A DNA stretch of 64,000 bases from Vibrio jasicida CAIM 1864 = LMG 25398 (GCF_000400365.1 NZ_BAOG01000039.1:124001-188000), one strand, 5' to 3'; shown: positions 1-8,545, counted from the stretch's first letter. The notes: a model not told the origin generated them from the letters alone. Program-made: numbers and translations.

Positions 1-321
1 TTCGAGCGAATTTGGGTATTCGTTTATGGTTTGCTCAAAGTAACTCCGTGCTTCTTGGTATTTTCCAAGGCTACGGTAGGTACTCGCTAAACCAAATAAG
101 GCATCAAACCTTTCATCTACAGTAAGTATCCCCGCAACAGACGCCGTATAGTGCTCAATAGCCTCTTGCTCTTTGCCTTCATTGTCGTATGACCAAGCAA
201 TATGCAGGTGTGCTTTTGCAGCGTAGTTTTCATCACTTAATAACGGAGTGAGTAACGCTCTAGATTCCTGAAACTTTGATGCTTTACGCAACTCGATTGC
301 CTGCTTGATGATCGATTCCAT
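1..321 (-). CDS. Tetratricopeptide repeat protein, partial
   Basis: The reading frame opens with an ATG at 321 and runs off the left edge, so only the first 107 residues are visible. GGGAG lies about five bases before the ATG. The translation contains helical-pair repeats with the TPR pattern, for example AHLHIAWSYDNEGKEQEAIE and a later GLASTYRSLGKYQEARSYF. TPR proteins of this size usually act as scaffolds for protein contacts; no catalytic domain is visible. No signal peptide is seen, so it is probably cytoplasmic. The specific partner cannot be told from this fragment. Confidence 0.75.
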   Translation of the reverse strand, partial: MESIIKQAIELRKASKFQESRALLTPLLSDENYAAKAHLHIAWSYDNEGKEQEAIEHYTASVAGILTVDERFDALFGLASTYRSLGKYQEARSYFEQTINEYPNSLE

Positions 322-383
322 CACCTTCTCCCTCGGCGTTTATATATCGTGTGTTTATGACATAGATACATTAAATCACATCA

Positions 384-899
384 TCATGCCAGTTCAGGTT
401 TCTTAACATAGTAGCGGTAATAACCGACAAGATTACTGGAGATAAACAAGACTTCCATTAGTACGGCTGTTGGTGAGCCAATAAGGTAGTTGTGAAGCAA
501 CCAGAAGGATGTGCCGACAATCATCAGCTGACGCAAGCGACGATCATCCTCTTGAAATGCCGCCACTGTTTGAAAGACAGAACCAAAACAACTCACGATG
601 CTCGTCACACCGGTAAACGTCATCGCCGTTGCAATGACAGACGCTCCGCAGAAGAAGTATTTTAACTTTGAAGATGTAGAGAAGATGCTGGTCAGATAAC
701 GCAAAGTAGCGATACCCATTAAAGAAGCCCCTGTCCATTGTTCTAATAATGCAAAGTGACTTGATATTAAAACGCCCGCACAGAATAAGCTGGCAACAAT
801 CTTCTTTCTCTCTTTAAATTGAAACGACAACAAATCGAAGCAAATGGCAATTGCTACGAGTACCTGTGACAAGAAAAACGCATCCATACTTACATCCAC
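384..899 (-). CDS. YgjV-family inner-membrane protein
   Basis: A 171-residue, strongly hydrophobic protein with five or six predicted membrane segments, starting around residues 9-27 and ending around 148-165. Length and layout fit the YgjV (Imp-YgjV) family of bacterial inner-membrane proteins, whose function is not established. The start is uncertain: ATG at 899 has no well-spaced ribosome-binding site, whereas an in-frame ATG at 887 is preceded by GGTGG eight bases upstream, so the real protein may be four residues shorter. The gene stands alone, with about 60 bases to the TPR gene and 170 bases to the next gene on the other side. Confidence 0.7.
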   Translation of the reverse strand: MDVSMDAFFLSQVLVAIAICFDLLSFQFKERKKIVASLFCAGVLISSHFALLEQWTGASLMGIATLRYLTSIFSTSSKLKYFFCGASVIATAMTFTGVTSIVSCFGSVFQTVAAFQEDDRRLRQLMIVGTSFWLLHNYLIGSPTAVLMEVLFISSNLVGYYRYYVKKPELA

Positions 900-1072
900 C
901 GTTACAAATTCTTACAACTGACGCAGCGTATGATCGACTTAAAACTGACACCACCATCTTCGTGCTACAAGATAGATAAATGTGAACGTCGATCACAAGT
1001 ATGGCGTATTAAATTCGAACAAAACGGATGAAGAGAAGCCTCTTTCAAGGCTTCACGACCCAGTAAATAATA

Positions 1073-1894
1073 CTAGCGCACTGTCGCAGTAATAAACTTA
1101 TCGACCTCGACATAAAAAGTCTTAGGATCGTTTTGAACCCAATGGTTGGCACCTTCAAATGCAACATTGTTAATCGAAGAGATAAAATCGATAGCGCGAT
1201 GGCATCCCGCTAAACTCTGTGTTCCCCAAAAATAAACTTTTGGAATCGATAAGTTCTCATAGATTTGCCCCCACTCCACAACACCTCTTTCATCCTTTGT
1301 ACTGTGTTGTGCGTAAATCTCACTGGCCGTTTCACCTAATACTATTGGTTCACATCGTCTCAATGACGAAAGGTATTTTATACCTGCTCCATGCTTCCAA
1401 GACATCGCAAAGCGCTTGGCAAAACCTTCCCCTTTGACCCACGCTTGGAATTCAGGCTTATTCAGTTTCACGTAATGCTCAGCGATGATTTGGGATAGGA
1501 TAATACTCTCCTCATGCAATCCACCTTCAGCATTAATGAAACCGCGTATGACGCCTTTGCTGTCGAAGTGACACACTAGAGTTGATGTATCACCACCCCA
1601 AGAATGCCCCAGAAGGAAGCATTGTTTTATATCTAACTGCTCTAAAGCTTTTAAAATTCGTTTGGCTTGAACATCCGTTGCATGTGATATGTCGGAAGCT
1701 GGAGAATAACCATAACCACATAAATCAAACATGACTAGGTTGTAGTTGGGTAGCCAATCCAGTGCATCGGCGAAGCACAAATGTGATTCCCCCAAACCAT
1801 GGATAAGCACTAATGTTTCTTGAGATTCTATGATTGGCGTGGACAAGCAATACAACTTGTCGCCTTCGATGTCTATCCACTGTTCTACTAACAC
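1073..1894 (-). CDS. Alpha/beta-hydrolase fold protein
   Basis: A 273-residue protein with the alpha/beta-hydrolase layout. The oxyanion-hole segment HGLG is at residues 32-35, the nucleophile elbow GHSWGG places the catalytic serine at about residue 98, and a catalytic histidine sits in GANHW near residue 255. No signal peptide is visible, so it is a cytoplasmic esterase or related hydrolase; the substrate cannot be inferred. Translation probably begins at GTG (1894) behind GAGGG. It is monocistronic. The family includes esterases, C-C hydrolases and haloperoxidases, and sequence alone does not choose among them. Confidence 0.75.
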   Translation of the reverse strand: MLVEQWIDIEGDKLYCLSTPIIESQETLVLIHGLGESHLCFADALDWLPNYNLVMFDLCGYGYSPASDISHATDVQAKRILKALEQLDIKQCFLLGHSWGGDTSTLVCHFDSKGVIRGFINAEGGLHEESIILSQIIAEHYVKLNKPEFQAWVKGEGFAKRFAMSWKHGAGIKYLSSLRRCEPIVLGETASEIYAQHSTKDERGVVEWGQIYENLSIPKVYFWGTQSLAGCHRAIDFISSINNVAFEGANHWVQNDPKTFYVEVDKFITATVR

Positions 1895-1936
1895 ACAACC
1901 CTCGCGTTTCGACTACTGAACTAGGATTCATCATAA

Positions 1937-2047
1937 CGAATTCACCCTGCAACAAAAGGTCTGTTTTATAAAAACCTGCAAATTGGCAAAGTAGAGTTAT
2001 CTGGCGACCTATCCCATGAAGGCGTTCTCGGTGATGTAGATAAGTAA
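1937..2047 (+). pseudogene. Possible 3' fragment of a lost gene
   Basis: Between two minus-strand genes the plus strand keeps an open frame of 36 codons that ends at TAA (2045-2047) and has protein-like composition (ATKGLFYKNLQIGKVELSGD and onward). There is no start codon or ribosome-binding site in the frame, which begins directly after a stop at 1934-1936. It may be the surviving C-terminus of a gene whose 5' part was deleted. I do not recognise the family. It could also be chance coding-like sequence. Confidence 0.25.
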
Positions 2048-2064
2048 AGCGCTCAAAATGAAAA

Positions 2065-2084
2065 AGGCGGCACTGTGGCCGCCT
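2065..2084 (-). terminator. Intrinsic terminator after the acid phosphatase gene
   Basis: On the minus strand a 7-bp stem AGGCGGC/GCCGCCT with a 6-base loop is followed by a run of T, about 20 bases after the phosphatase stop codon. This is a standard Rho-independent terminator. Confidence 0.75.
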
Positions 2085-2104
2085 GTACCTGTATCGATTT
2101 ATCG

Positions 2105-2854
2105 TTATTGGGTTAGCGCAATGTACTCTTGTTGCGCAGCTTGTAAGTCCTCAGCAAATTGTTTATCTGCCTTTAGCTTATCAAACACGATGTGCGCTAC
2201 TTTTTGCCCTGCTTCTACATCACTCATCCAGTGAGCGTTACAAACGACTCGACTGTAGCCGTAATCCGCACCTCTCTCTGTCAGTGCTTTTGCACTGTTC
2301 GGCGCAATTGCTGCCGCAACGAGTGAAACCCCGTAGCCTGATGCTGTATGACCAGAAGGGTACGATCCGTCTTTAGATAGGTAGTCTTCGGCATAAGGTG
2401 TACAAGAAGGTAAGCCGTTTACCGCAAATGGACGCGCTTTGTTGTAGTGCTTTTTAGAGTCAGATGTCGCAAGACCAAAAGAAGCAATGCTACGTCCTAA
2501 AGCGGTATACATCGCTGGGGTGTCTTCCTTAGTAATCTTCACGCCCAATACATCACCATAAATCTTGGCAAAGTATTCTGGAGTAATACGCGCGTCTTGT
2601 GTCGCTTGAGCCATTCTCGTTGGGTCATCAACTGAAAAGTCGATAGCACCCACACGCTTGTCTTCGAGATCTTGTTTGTTGCCTTCTGCTGGTGGCGGTG
2701 CAATCAAATCTACCGTGTGTACCGTTTCAATGTATGGTTGGTAAAACTGATAGTTTCCGTAGTCGATACGTTCAAGCGAATTGATGTCTGTTGGTGCAGA
2801 GAACACGTGAAATGCAGGCAAAGTTAGCGCTACGCAAATTAGAGCTTTCTTCAT
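2105..2854 (-). CDS. Secreted class A non-specific acid phosphatase (PAP2 superfamily)
   Basis: A 249-residue enzyme with a clear N-terminal signal peptide (MKKALICVALTLPAFHVFSA). All three parts of the PAP2/vanadium-haloperoxidase phosphatase signature are present: K-x6-RP (K134 to P142), PSGH (166-169) and SR-x5-H-x3-D (S201, H208, D212). Class A bacterial acid phosphatases (PhoN/PhoC type) have this size and are periplasmic enzymes that release phosphate from diverse phosphomonoesters. The gene has its own terminator and no operon partner. The signature makes the catalytic class secure; the physiological substrate is unknown. Confidence 0.88.
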   Translation of the reverse strand: MKKALICVALTLPAFHVFSAPTDINSLERIDYGNYQFYQPYIETVHTVDLIAPPPAEGNKQDLEDKRVGAIDFSVDDPTRMAQATQDARITPEYFAKIYGDVLGVKITKEDTPAMYTALGRSIASFGLATSDSKKHYNKARPFAVNGLPSCTPYAEDYLSKDGSYPSGHTASGYGVSLVAAAIAPNSAKALTERGADYGYSRVVCNAHWMSDVEAGQKVAHIVFDKLKADKQFAEDLQAAQQEYIALTQ

Positions 2855-2986
2855 TTGCTTTCCCTCCAGAATTAAAGGTTTGTAGGAATATTCTTAACAA
2901 CTGAATCCAATATTATCCGCAGCCCTTTAGTGCTGGAAGTTATAACGATTATTCCTAAAAGTTAATAATGGAATGAAGCAAAGCAA

Positions 2987-3316
2987 CTAAATCATACTGC
3001 CACTTGGGCAACCTTGTGACAAAACACTGCCGTAGCTGGTCGTTGGAGTAAATAACATGATTAAATCAGCAGGCAGGAATACAACATCAGTAACCAATGA
3101 CAAAGGCATATCCACAAAAGAAATAGGATATAGAGCGTAAGACACGGCTGAACCATCCAAGAAGCACGGCTGGCGCGCAACCGACAACGCCGTACCGGAA
3201 AATGGTTTACCGTAACCACCCCTAGCATGTGCATCCATAGATGAACATCCTACCGTCAAAGAAGCCATTGCAATAACGGTGAGTACTTGAAGTTTTTTGA
3301 GAAGATTGTTTTTCAT
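2987..3316 (-). CDS. YceK/YidQ-family lipoprotein
   Basis: A 109-residue protein with a type II signal peptide whose lipobox LTVGC ends at about residue 24, so it is lipid-anchored and periplasm-facing. The mature part has the Y/F-x-G and ALYPISFVDMPLSLVTDVVF segments typical of the YceK/YidQ (DUF1375) lipoproteins. The family has no settled function. The region upstream of the start is AT-rich. There is no operon partner. Confidence 0.72.
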   Translation of the reverse strand: MKNNLLKKLQVLTVIAMASLTVGCSSMDAHARGGYGKPFSGTALSVARQPCFLDGSAVSYALYPISFVDMPLSLVTDVVFLPADLIMLFTPTTSYGSVLSQGCPSGSMI

Positions 3317-3505
3317 GTCCGATAGATTCCAACTGATTGTTATTGATATAAATTATTATTCGACAACAGTAATCCTACCTGCATTTATAAAACAAGCCAT
3401 CTAACTAATTTGATTGAGAATAAATCAATTTTCGTGACAAATGTATCGCTTCTACCTTGGGTAAATAACAACTTATAAACGTCCATTCCCTCGAGCCAAT
3501 ACACA

Positions 3506-3529
3506 AAGGCGAACCAATTGGCTCGCCTT
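3506..3529 (-). repeat. Palindromic repeat copy 1, likely terminator of the YHS gene
   Basis: AAGGCGA and TCGCCTT flank an inner CCAATTGG, giving a 24-base near-perfect palindrome 33 bases after the YHS stop codon. A second copy differing at one of 24 bases lies at 13312-13335, also behind a minus-strand gene. A competing 9-bp pairing exists here between CGAGCCAAT at 3492-3500 and ATTGGCTCG at 3517-3525. There is no strong T run, so the terminator role is probable but not certain. Confidence 0.5.
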
Positions 3530-3562
3530 GAATATGTGAGGAAAGGATAAAAACTACGCCCG

Positions 3563-4039
3563 TTACAGCTTATCTGCATCAACAACTTTAATCGTTGTCC
3601 AGTTGGTGTTGGCATCTTGAATAAAGCTTTGCGTATCTTCTAGCCAGCGCTTCTGTACCGATTTATCCAAGTTTAAGTACAGTTTGCCACCTTCAATCTT
3701 CCATGCCTCTGGGTCAGTTTCAAACTTTTTGCCCATCGCAACACCAAATGCACAGTAACCACCGTATTGCGGCGCATACGCTCGAGGATCAGCTTTAAAC
3801 TGGTCTCGGTTTGCAGCATTCACAAAGTGATAAATCGCATTGTTGTACGTAGCTGAATACTCGGCCTTTCCTTGAGTCGGGCCATTATCCGTGAAGTAAG
3901 CCACCGGATCGTAGCCCTTGATAGCGAGATCATTTACATCAACGCTCATGCCTACATCCGCAGCCATCAGTGAAAAACTGGTTCCGAGTAAAGCGGTCAT
4001 TAAAGTGAGTTTTCGACCAGTTGATTTAATGCGTGACAT
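3563..4039 (-). CDS. Exported YHS-domain protein
   Basis: A 158-residue protein with an N-terminal signal peptide ending near VDVGMS/ADV (about residue 26) and a YHS domain over roughly residues 35-100 (KGYDPVAYF, then YNNAIYHFVNAANRDQFKAD, then YGGYCAFGVAMGKK). YHS domains are small modules often linked to metal handling; the single YCAFG cysteine is the usual one for exported members. Its role is not known. An AraC-type regulator lies upstream on the other strand, 110 bases away, and might control it from the shared intergenic region; that is inference from position only. Confidence 0.75.
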   Translation of the reverse strand: MSRIKSTGRKLTLMTALLGTSFSLMAADVGMSVDVNDLAIKGYDPVAYFTDNGPTQGKAEYSATYNNAIYHFVNAANRDQFKADPRAYAPQYGGYCAFGVAMGKKFETDPEAWKIEGGKLYLNLDKSVQKRWLEDTQSFIQDANTNWTTIKVVDADKL

Positions 4040-4149
4040 AGTAAGCTCCTTGTCTGTGTTTGTTTGCCGTGTGTGAATAAATTAGCTAACTCTTCCGGTC
4101 TATAAACGGACAAAAGACCAAAAAAGTACGCGAATCGTTCGGAGGTAAC

Positions 4150-4989
4150 ATGGATCTGTTGTCACAGCTGATGAAGCATTTCTCAATACGCACAGGTGTT
4201 TTCTATTCTGGACACTTGTGTGGCATCTCCTCGTTCCAAGCAGAGCACAGTAACCGAGGCCATTTGCATGTTTTGAATGCTGGCGAATTGATACTGACAA
4301 GCGCAAATGAGAAGGCTAAAAAGCTAACAGAGCCTTGCATCATTTATTTGCCAAACAATACGCCGCATAGAATTGAAGGAAACGAAGAAACAGAATTGGT
4401 TTGCGCCAATGTGGATTATCGAGGTGGGCAGATCAACCCTCTATTGTCTGTCTTGCCGGATGTCGTCGTTATCCCTTTTAATGCGGTGCCGAGCCTAACT
4501 CCGGTCTTGGATATGCTGTCTTCGGAAGCAAGGGGAAATGGCATCGGACAAGAGTTTTTATTGGATAAGCTGAGCGATACCTTAATGGCATTGATCTTTC
4601 GTTATCTTATCGAGGAAAAGCAAATTGAACACGGCTTGTTTGCTGCGCTCGCCCACCCACGTCTAGCTCCCGTTATGACCGCCATTCATCAGCTCCCTGC
4701 CCGTCATTTTCATCTTAATGAATTGGCATCATTGGCGGCCATGTCTCGTACTCAGTTTATTGAGACGTTCAAACAAGCCGTTGGGGAGACTCCTGGAGAT
4801 TATGTACAAAAATGGCGTGTATCCGTCGCCCAGTCTTTATTACTGCAAAATAAACCGCTCAACTGGGTGTCTGACGAGGTGGGATACAACAGCTACTCGG
4901 GCTTTTCTCGTGCTTTCCAAAGTGTATCTGGTATGTCACCTCGCCAATGGATACAAAGCCAAAAGGAAGACGAGCTTAAAGCAAGTTGA
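4150..4989 (+). CDS. AraC-family transcriptional regulator (cupin-type sensor)
   Basis: A 279-residue regulator. The first half has the cupin-like features of AraC sensors of the AraC_binding_2 type (ECGHLHVLNAGEL-like segment and IIYLPNNTPHRIEG). The C-terminal 100 residues hold two helix-turn-helix motifs (LNELASLAAMSRTQFIETFK and WVSDEVGYNSYSGFSRAFQ) and end with the typical MSPRQW. It is transcribed divergently from the YHS gene, a common layout for a local activator. Its last 14 bases overlap the end of the convergent DUF3147 gene. The inducer is unknown. Confidence 0.85.
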   Translation: MDLLSQLMKHFSIRTGVFYSGHLCGISSFQAEHSNRGHLHVLNAGELILTSANEKAKKLTEPCIIYLPNNTPHRIEGNEETELVCANVDYRGGQINPLLSVLPDVVVIPFNAVPSLTPVLDMLSSEARGNGIGQEFLLDKLSDTLMALIFRYLIEEKQIEHGLFAALAHPRLAPVMTAIHQLPARHFHLNELASLAAMSRTQFIETFKQAVGETPGDYVQKWRVSVAQSLLLQNKPLNWVSDEVGYNSYSGFSRAFQSVSGMSPRQWIQSQKEDELKAS

Positions 4990-5353
4990 TACCAAATTGT
5001 TTTGCGATCAAATTCGTTATCGCAAAACAAATTACGGATACAACACAACTAATCAGCAAGGTAATCCAAAAGGAATACTTGCTCAGTAGATAAGGGAAAA
5101 GAAGAAACATTGGCAATGTTGGTACAACAAACCAAAAGGTATAAAACGCGTGGTTAGACAGCTTCTCTGTGCCTTGCCCTTCGATATACATCCATACCAA
5201 CGCCAATATGGTCACGGTTGGCAATGCAGCCACGAGCGCCCCTAACCTATCACTTCGCTTCGCAACTTCAGAAATGAGAACCACAATCGCGGCGGTGGTT
5301 AAGTACTTTGTCACAATCCATAGCATTTTCGCTTCCTTGCTTACTTCGGACAC
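4976..5353 (-). CDS. DUF3147-type small membrane protein
   Basis: A 125-residue protein with four predicted membrane helices (starting near residues 16, 40, 67 and 97). Composition and layout fit DUF3147. An in-frame ATG at about 5326 (MLWIVTKYL) would remove nine residues and may be the true start. Its 3' end overlaps the convergent AraC gene by 14 bases, so the two transcripts are antisense at their ends. No function is assigned to the family. Confidence 0.62.
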   Translation of the reverse strand: MSEVSKEAKMLWIVTKYLTTAAIVVLISEVAKRSDRLGALVAALPTVTILALVWMYIEGQGTEKLSNHAFYTFWFVVPTLPMFLLFPYLLSKYSFWITLLISCVVSVICFAITNLIAKQFGINLL

Positions 5354-5391
5354 TAATTAATCGACATTCTAGAAACCTACTCCAGTTGATT

Positions 5392-5856
5392 CTAGATGTT
5401 TTCTAAAGACTTACGGTACACCTTTGTCACATAACCAGACGGATCGTAAGCGTCCTCTATTCTATCCCAACCAAATTTTTCATAAAGACCATCGTGGTCA
5501 GTCGTTAGATAAAGGCTTTGGAAGCCCATACTTTTAGCAGCATTCAATGCATGATTAAACAGCAATTCGCTCAATCGTTTGCCACGATGTTGTGGTTCGA
5601 TAAACAAAGAGCTCAACCAAGGATATAAATCATGTCGGCTGACGAAATCATTAATGATCAGGCCAAAGCAGCCAACAATCTCACCTTCAGTGACCAACAC
5701 ATAAAACTGAGGGATGGCGTCTTCTTCCTTACTTGAATGCAGAATCGCATTTTCAAAGTACGCGTAATTGTCTTCCGAACCCCACTTTGTATGGATGTAC
5801 TTAATGCACACTTCCACACCCTGTGGATATTCATTCACGTTTAAAACTTGGTACAT
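5392..5856 (-). CDS. GNAT-family N-acetyltransferase
   Basis: A 154-residue GNAT protein. Strands 4-5 and the acetyl-CoA loop are recognisable (LSSLFIEPQHRGKRLSELLF, with the R/Q-x-x-G-x-G/K loop around QHRGKR), followed by NHALNAAKSMGFQSLYLTTD and a Y-EKFGW C-terminal segment of the family. The enzyme should transfer an acetyl group from acetyl-CoA to an amine; the acceptor is not predictable. Monocistronic, cytoplasmic. Confidence 0.82.
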   Translation of the reverse strand: MYQVLNVNEYPQGVEVCIKYIHTKWGSEDNYAYFENAILHSSKEEDAIPQFYVLVTEGEIVGCFGLIINDFVSRHDLYPWLSSLFIEPQHRGKRLSELLFNHALNAAKSMGFQSLYLTTDHDGLYEKFGWDRIEDAYDPSGYVTKVYRKSLENI

Positions 5857-5975
5857 GTTTATTCCTGTCAGATTAGGTGTGCGAGTGTTTTTTTATGCAG
5901 CTCGTTTTGAATTGCTAAACATCATGCCGACTTTTTACTTGCACTTCAAAGCAATAACCGTGGCTTAGTTTGGAA

Positions 5976-6068
5976 ATGAGAGGGTGTGTTTGTGTTTTTC
6001 TTACTGATGAAGAACAGCGCATCAAGTTAGCGATCAGGGAAGAGATAAAAGCCAAAGTTGGTGGATGA
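5976..6068 (+). CDS. Possible 30-residue ORF or gene remnant
   Basis: A short plus-strand frame ATG (5976) to TGA (6068). Its second half (TDEEQRIKLAIREEIKAKVG) is charged, helical and protein-like, but there is no clear ribosome-binding site. It may be a tiny protein, the tail of a decayed gene, or chance. It lies between two minus-strand genes. Confidence 0.15.
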   Translation: MRGCVCVFLTDEEQRIKLAIREEIKAKVGG

Positions 6069-6076
6069 AGCGATAA

Positions 6077-6109
6077 AAACCCTCTTCAAGTTTAAAGTGA
6101 AGAGGGTTT
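6077..6109 (-). terminator. Intrinsic terminator after the BCCT gene
   Basis: An 11-bp perfect stem (AAACCCTCTTC / GAAGAGGGTTT) with an 11-base loop, 12 bases beyond the BCCT stop codon. In the minus direction it is followed by TTTT, fitting a Rho-independent terminator. Confidence 0.8.
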
Positions 6110-6120
6110 GTGTTTTGAGG

Positions 6121-7656
6121 CTAAGCAATCAGTTCTCGTGCTTCTACAGATGCTTCCGATTCTGGTTGCGAAGCTGTCTTGCCTTTCAGTTCCATCATGA
6201 GTTGCTTAACCAAAATTCCGTAGATAAACATCATCGGTAGTCCTGCCACCACGCACAAAGACTTAATGGTATTGATGCCACCACCCGTAAGGAAGACGCT
6301 AAAGCTGATAAGTGCAATCGCGCCTGCCCACATCAGTTTGACCTTGTTGTCTGGGTCTCCGTTTAGGGACAGTTGATTCGTGGTCAACATCGAGGTGGCC
6401 ACACTAGCACTCGACATCGTAGTCAACATCAAAAAGAACTGAATCACCAAAAAGACCGCAAGAACCACATTGTTTGCTGGCAAAGTTTTGATCAACGAAA
6501 CAACAGCAAACGTCAATCCACCATTGCTCATCCATTCTTGAACGGGATAACCACCTAATAGCTGCGCCCAAACCGCATAGCCTCCAAAGATTGAGATAAA
6601 GAATGCGCATCCCAGAGCCCCCATCGAGATGGTATACAAGATGACTTCACGGATAGTGCGGCCTCTCGATATACGAGTAATGAACAGCCCCATCATGATT
6701 AAGTACGCGTAGTACCAAAACCAATAATATTGAGTCCATGCTTGAGGGAAGCCACTCTTCTGCACTGGATCTGTCCAAAGAGACATGCGGAAGAAGTTAT
6801 CTAACATGACTCCGAGTGAATCCGTTACGTTGTTCAGTACAAATTGGGCATTTGATGAAAACAACACAAACAAGGCGAAGATAATTGCAGCGATGACGGT
6901 GTAATCGGATACCTTACTGATGCCTTTGTTGAAACCCACCAGCGTCACTGCGAATAAAACCAATACGAACAAGAAGATGATCCCGCCTTGAAGCAACAAG
7001 TTGTTCTCTATACCAAATAACTCTGCCGCTCCTGTACTCAGCAGGGTAACGGTTAACGCCAATGAACTCGCAAAAGCCGCGAGTGTTCCGAAGATAGCCA
7101 AGAGGTCGACGCATTTACCCACGATTGGATTCTTACCCAGCACGGGTTCACATAGCGTGGAGAGCTTCAATGTACGGCGTTTTTGTACATAGAAAGCGTA
7201 AGCAAAAGGAATTGCAGGAAAACAGTAAATCGCCCACCCTGTTATTCCCCAGTGGAACATTGAATAAGTGACTGACCACGCCGCTGCAGTGTAGCTGTTC
7301 GCTTCGGCAAATAGTGGTGGAGATTGCAGGTAGTACATTGGCTCCCCAATCCCCCAATAAATAAGTGATGCACCAACACCAGCCGTAAAGATCATGCCGC
7401 CAAAAGAGAAGTTCGAATATTCAGGTTTTCCTTCACCTAATCGAATGTCGCCGTACTTGGAAAACGCCAACCAAAGTAGAAAGCCAACAAGAGCAAGACT
7501 GCAGATTTGCACCAACCAGCCAAACCAATCGGTTACAAACGTCATTGCATTGTTCGCCATAGCTTGAGACTGCTCAGGGAACATCGAAGAGACAAGTAAA
7601 ATGAGCAGGACAGTGCCAATCGCAGGAATGGTGAGTCCGAGATTAAGATTCTTCAA
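6121..7656 (-). CDS. BCCT-family transporter linked to a homocysteine methyltransferase
   Basis: A 511-residue inner-membrane transporter with twelve hydrophobic segments and the BCCT hallmarks RISRGRTIRE (about 328-337) and WGIGEP (101-106). BCCT carriers import quaternary-ammonium or sulfonium compounds such as betaine, carnitine and DMSP. By motif alignment to BetP from memory, the TM4 aromatics are kept (W136, W141, Y144), but in TM8 the run reads WFWYYAY, so two of the three tryptophans of the cage are tyrosines (Y315, Y318). The gene begins at TTG (7656) behind GGAGAG and overlaps the upstream methyltransferase by 14 bases, indicating translational coupling. The ligand is therefore likely to be a methyl donor; which one is open. 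Confidence 0.85.
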   Translation of the reverse strand: MKNLNLGLTIPAIGTVLLILLVSSMFPEQSQAMANNAMTFVTDWFGWLVQICSLALVGFLLWLAFSKYGDIRLGEGKPEYSNFSFGGMIFTAGVGASLIYWGIGEPMYYLQSPPLFAEANSYTAAAWSVTYSMFHWGITGWAIYCFPAIPFAYAFYVQKRRTLKLSTLCEPVLGKNPIVGKCVDLLAIFGTLAAFASSLALTVTLLSTGAAELFGIENNLLLQGGIIFLFVLVLFAVTLVGFNKGISKVSDYTVIAAIIFALFVLFSSNAQFVLNNVTDSLGVMLDNFFRMSLWTDPVQKSGFPQAWTQYYWFWYYAYLIMMGLFITRISRGRTIREVILYTISMGALGCAFFISIFGGYAVWAQLLGGYPVQEWMSNGGLTFAVVSLIKTLPANNVVLAVFLVIQFFLMLTTMSSASVATSMLTTNQLSLNGDPDNKVKLMWAGAIALISFSVFLTGGGINTIKSLCVVAGLPMMFIYGILVKQLMMELKGKTASQPESEASVEARELIA

Positions 7657-8545
7657 GGCTGTCTCTCCATGCCGTTAGTTCAGCAATATGGCTAGGCTCA
7701 ATACCACAACAGCCGCCAATGATACTCGCCCCTAAGCGATGCCACGTTTTCGCGTATTCCAAATATTCTGTTGGAGAGAAGTTTCTAAGCCCTTGGTATG
7801 ACTCATTCGCTTGGTGATTCGCTTTAATGGGCGCAAAGCTGTTTGCGTAGACACCAATAGTTAACGTCTTACCTGTTCGTTCCAATACCTGATTCACATC
7901 TTTGATCGCTTGTTCAATCACTTCAGGAATTGAGCAGTTGAAGAAAATACCGGTCGCATTAGTATCAAGAAGCGCTTCAACTGCGTCTATGACAAGTTCA
8001 CCAGAACGCAGACGCGAGACTTCGCTGACTTCATCTTCTAACGTGAACGAGATATAAACTGGCTTGTCGGTTTTAGACAGAACTTTGGTGATCACTCGCG
8101 CTTCACCAAGGCTTGCAACGGTTTCCGCCAACCAAATATCTACATGTGGCTCTTGCGCTTCAAATAGAGTTACACTGATGTCGTAAGCACGCTTTTCTTC
8201 AAATAAATCAGGTCGATAAGAGCCAAAGGCAGGAGGTATCGCGCCGGCAACAAGCACTTCTTTTTGTGACACGGTCACGACATCACGAGCAATTTTCGCT
8301 GCCTTCTCTGCCAGCTCGCGTCCCTGCTGTACATACAAATCTTCACCTAGATGAAACGGAACACAGGCATAACTGTTGACGGTAATGATTTGTGCACCTG
8401 CATCAATAAAACCTTGGTGCGCTTGCGTAACATGCTGTGGGGATTCGATAAGTGCCTGGGCACTCCAGAGAGGTTGAGAAAAAGGAGCACCGATGCGTTT
8501 TAGCTCGCGCCCCATACCACCATCCAATATTGTAAGATTTACCAT
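7643..8545 (-). CDS. Homocysteine S-methyltransferase (MmuM-like)
   Basis: A 300-residue Hcy-binding (pfam S-methyl_trans) protein. The zinc ligands of the family are visible: a cysteine in GIFFNCS (about residue 205) and the C-terminal pair in IIGGCCGIEP. The N-terminus LDGGMGREL is also typical. Such enzymes move a methyl group from S-methylmethionine, SAM, betaine or a sulfonium donor to homocysteine, giving methionine. It heads an operon with the BCCT transporter, which parallels the E. coli mmuP-mmuM pair but with an unrelated carrier. A 31-base inverted repeat lies about 75 bases upstream of its start and could be an operator. Confidence 0.85.
   Translation of the reverse strand: MVNLTILDGGMGRELKRIGAPFSQPLWSAQALIESPQHVTQAHQGFIDAGAQIITVNSYACVPFHLGEDLYVQQGRELAEKAAKIARDVVTVSQKEVLVAGAIPPAFGSYRPDLFEEKRAYDISVTLFEAQEPHVDIWLAETVASLGEARVITKVLSKTDKPVYISFTLEDEVSEVSRLRSGELVIDAVEALLDTNATGIFFNCSIPEVIEQAIKDVNQVLERTGKTLTIGVYANSFAPIKANHQANESYQGLRNFSPTEYLEYAKTWHRLGASIIGGCCGIEPSHIAELTAWRDSLEES

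Noticed and set aside
2939..2952. GTTATAAC followed by GATTAT, resembling a Zur half-site
   Set aside because: The second half does not match the consensus, and it lies upstream of an acid phosphatase with no zinc-stress link.
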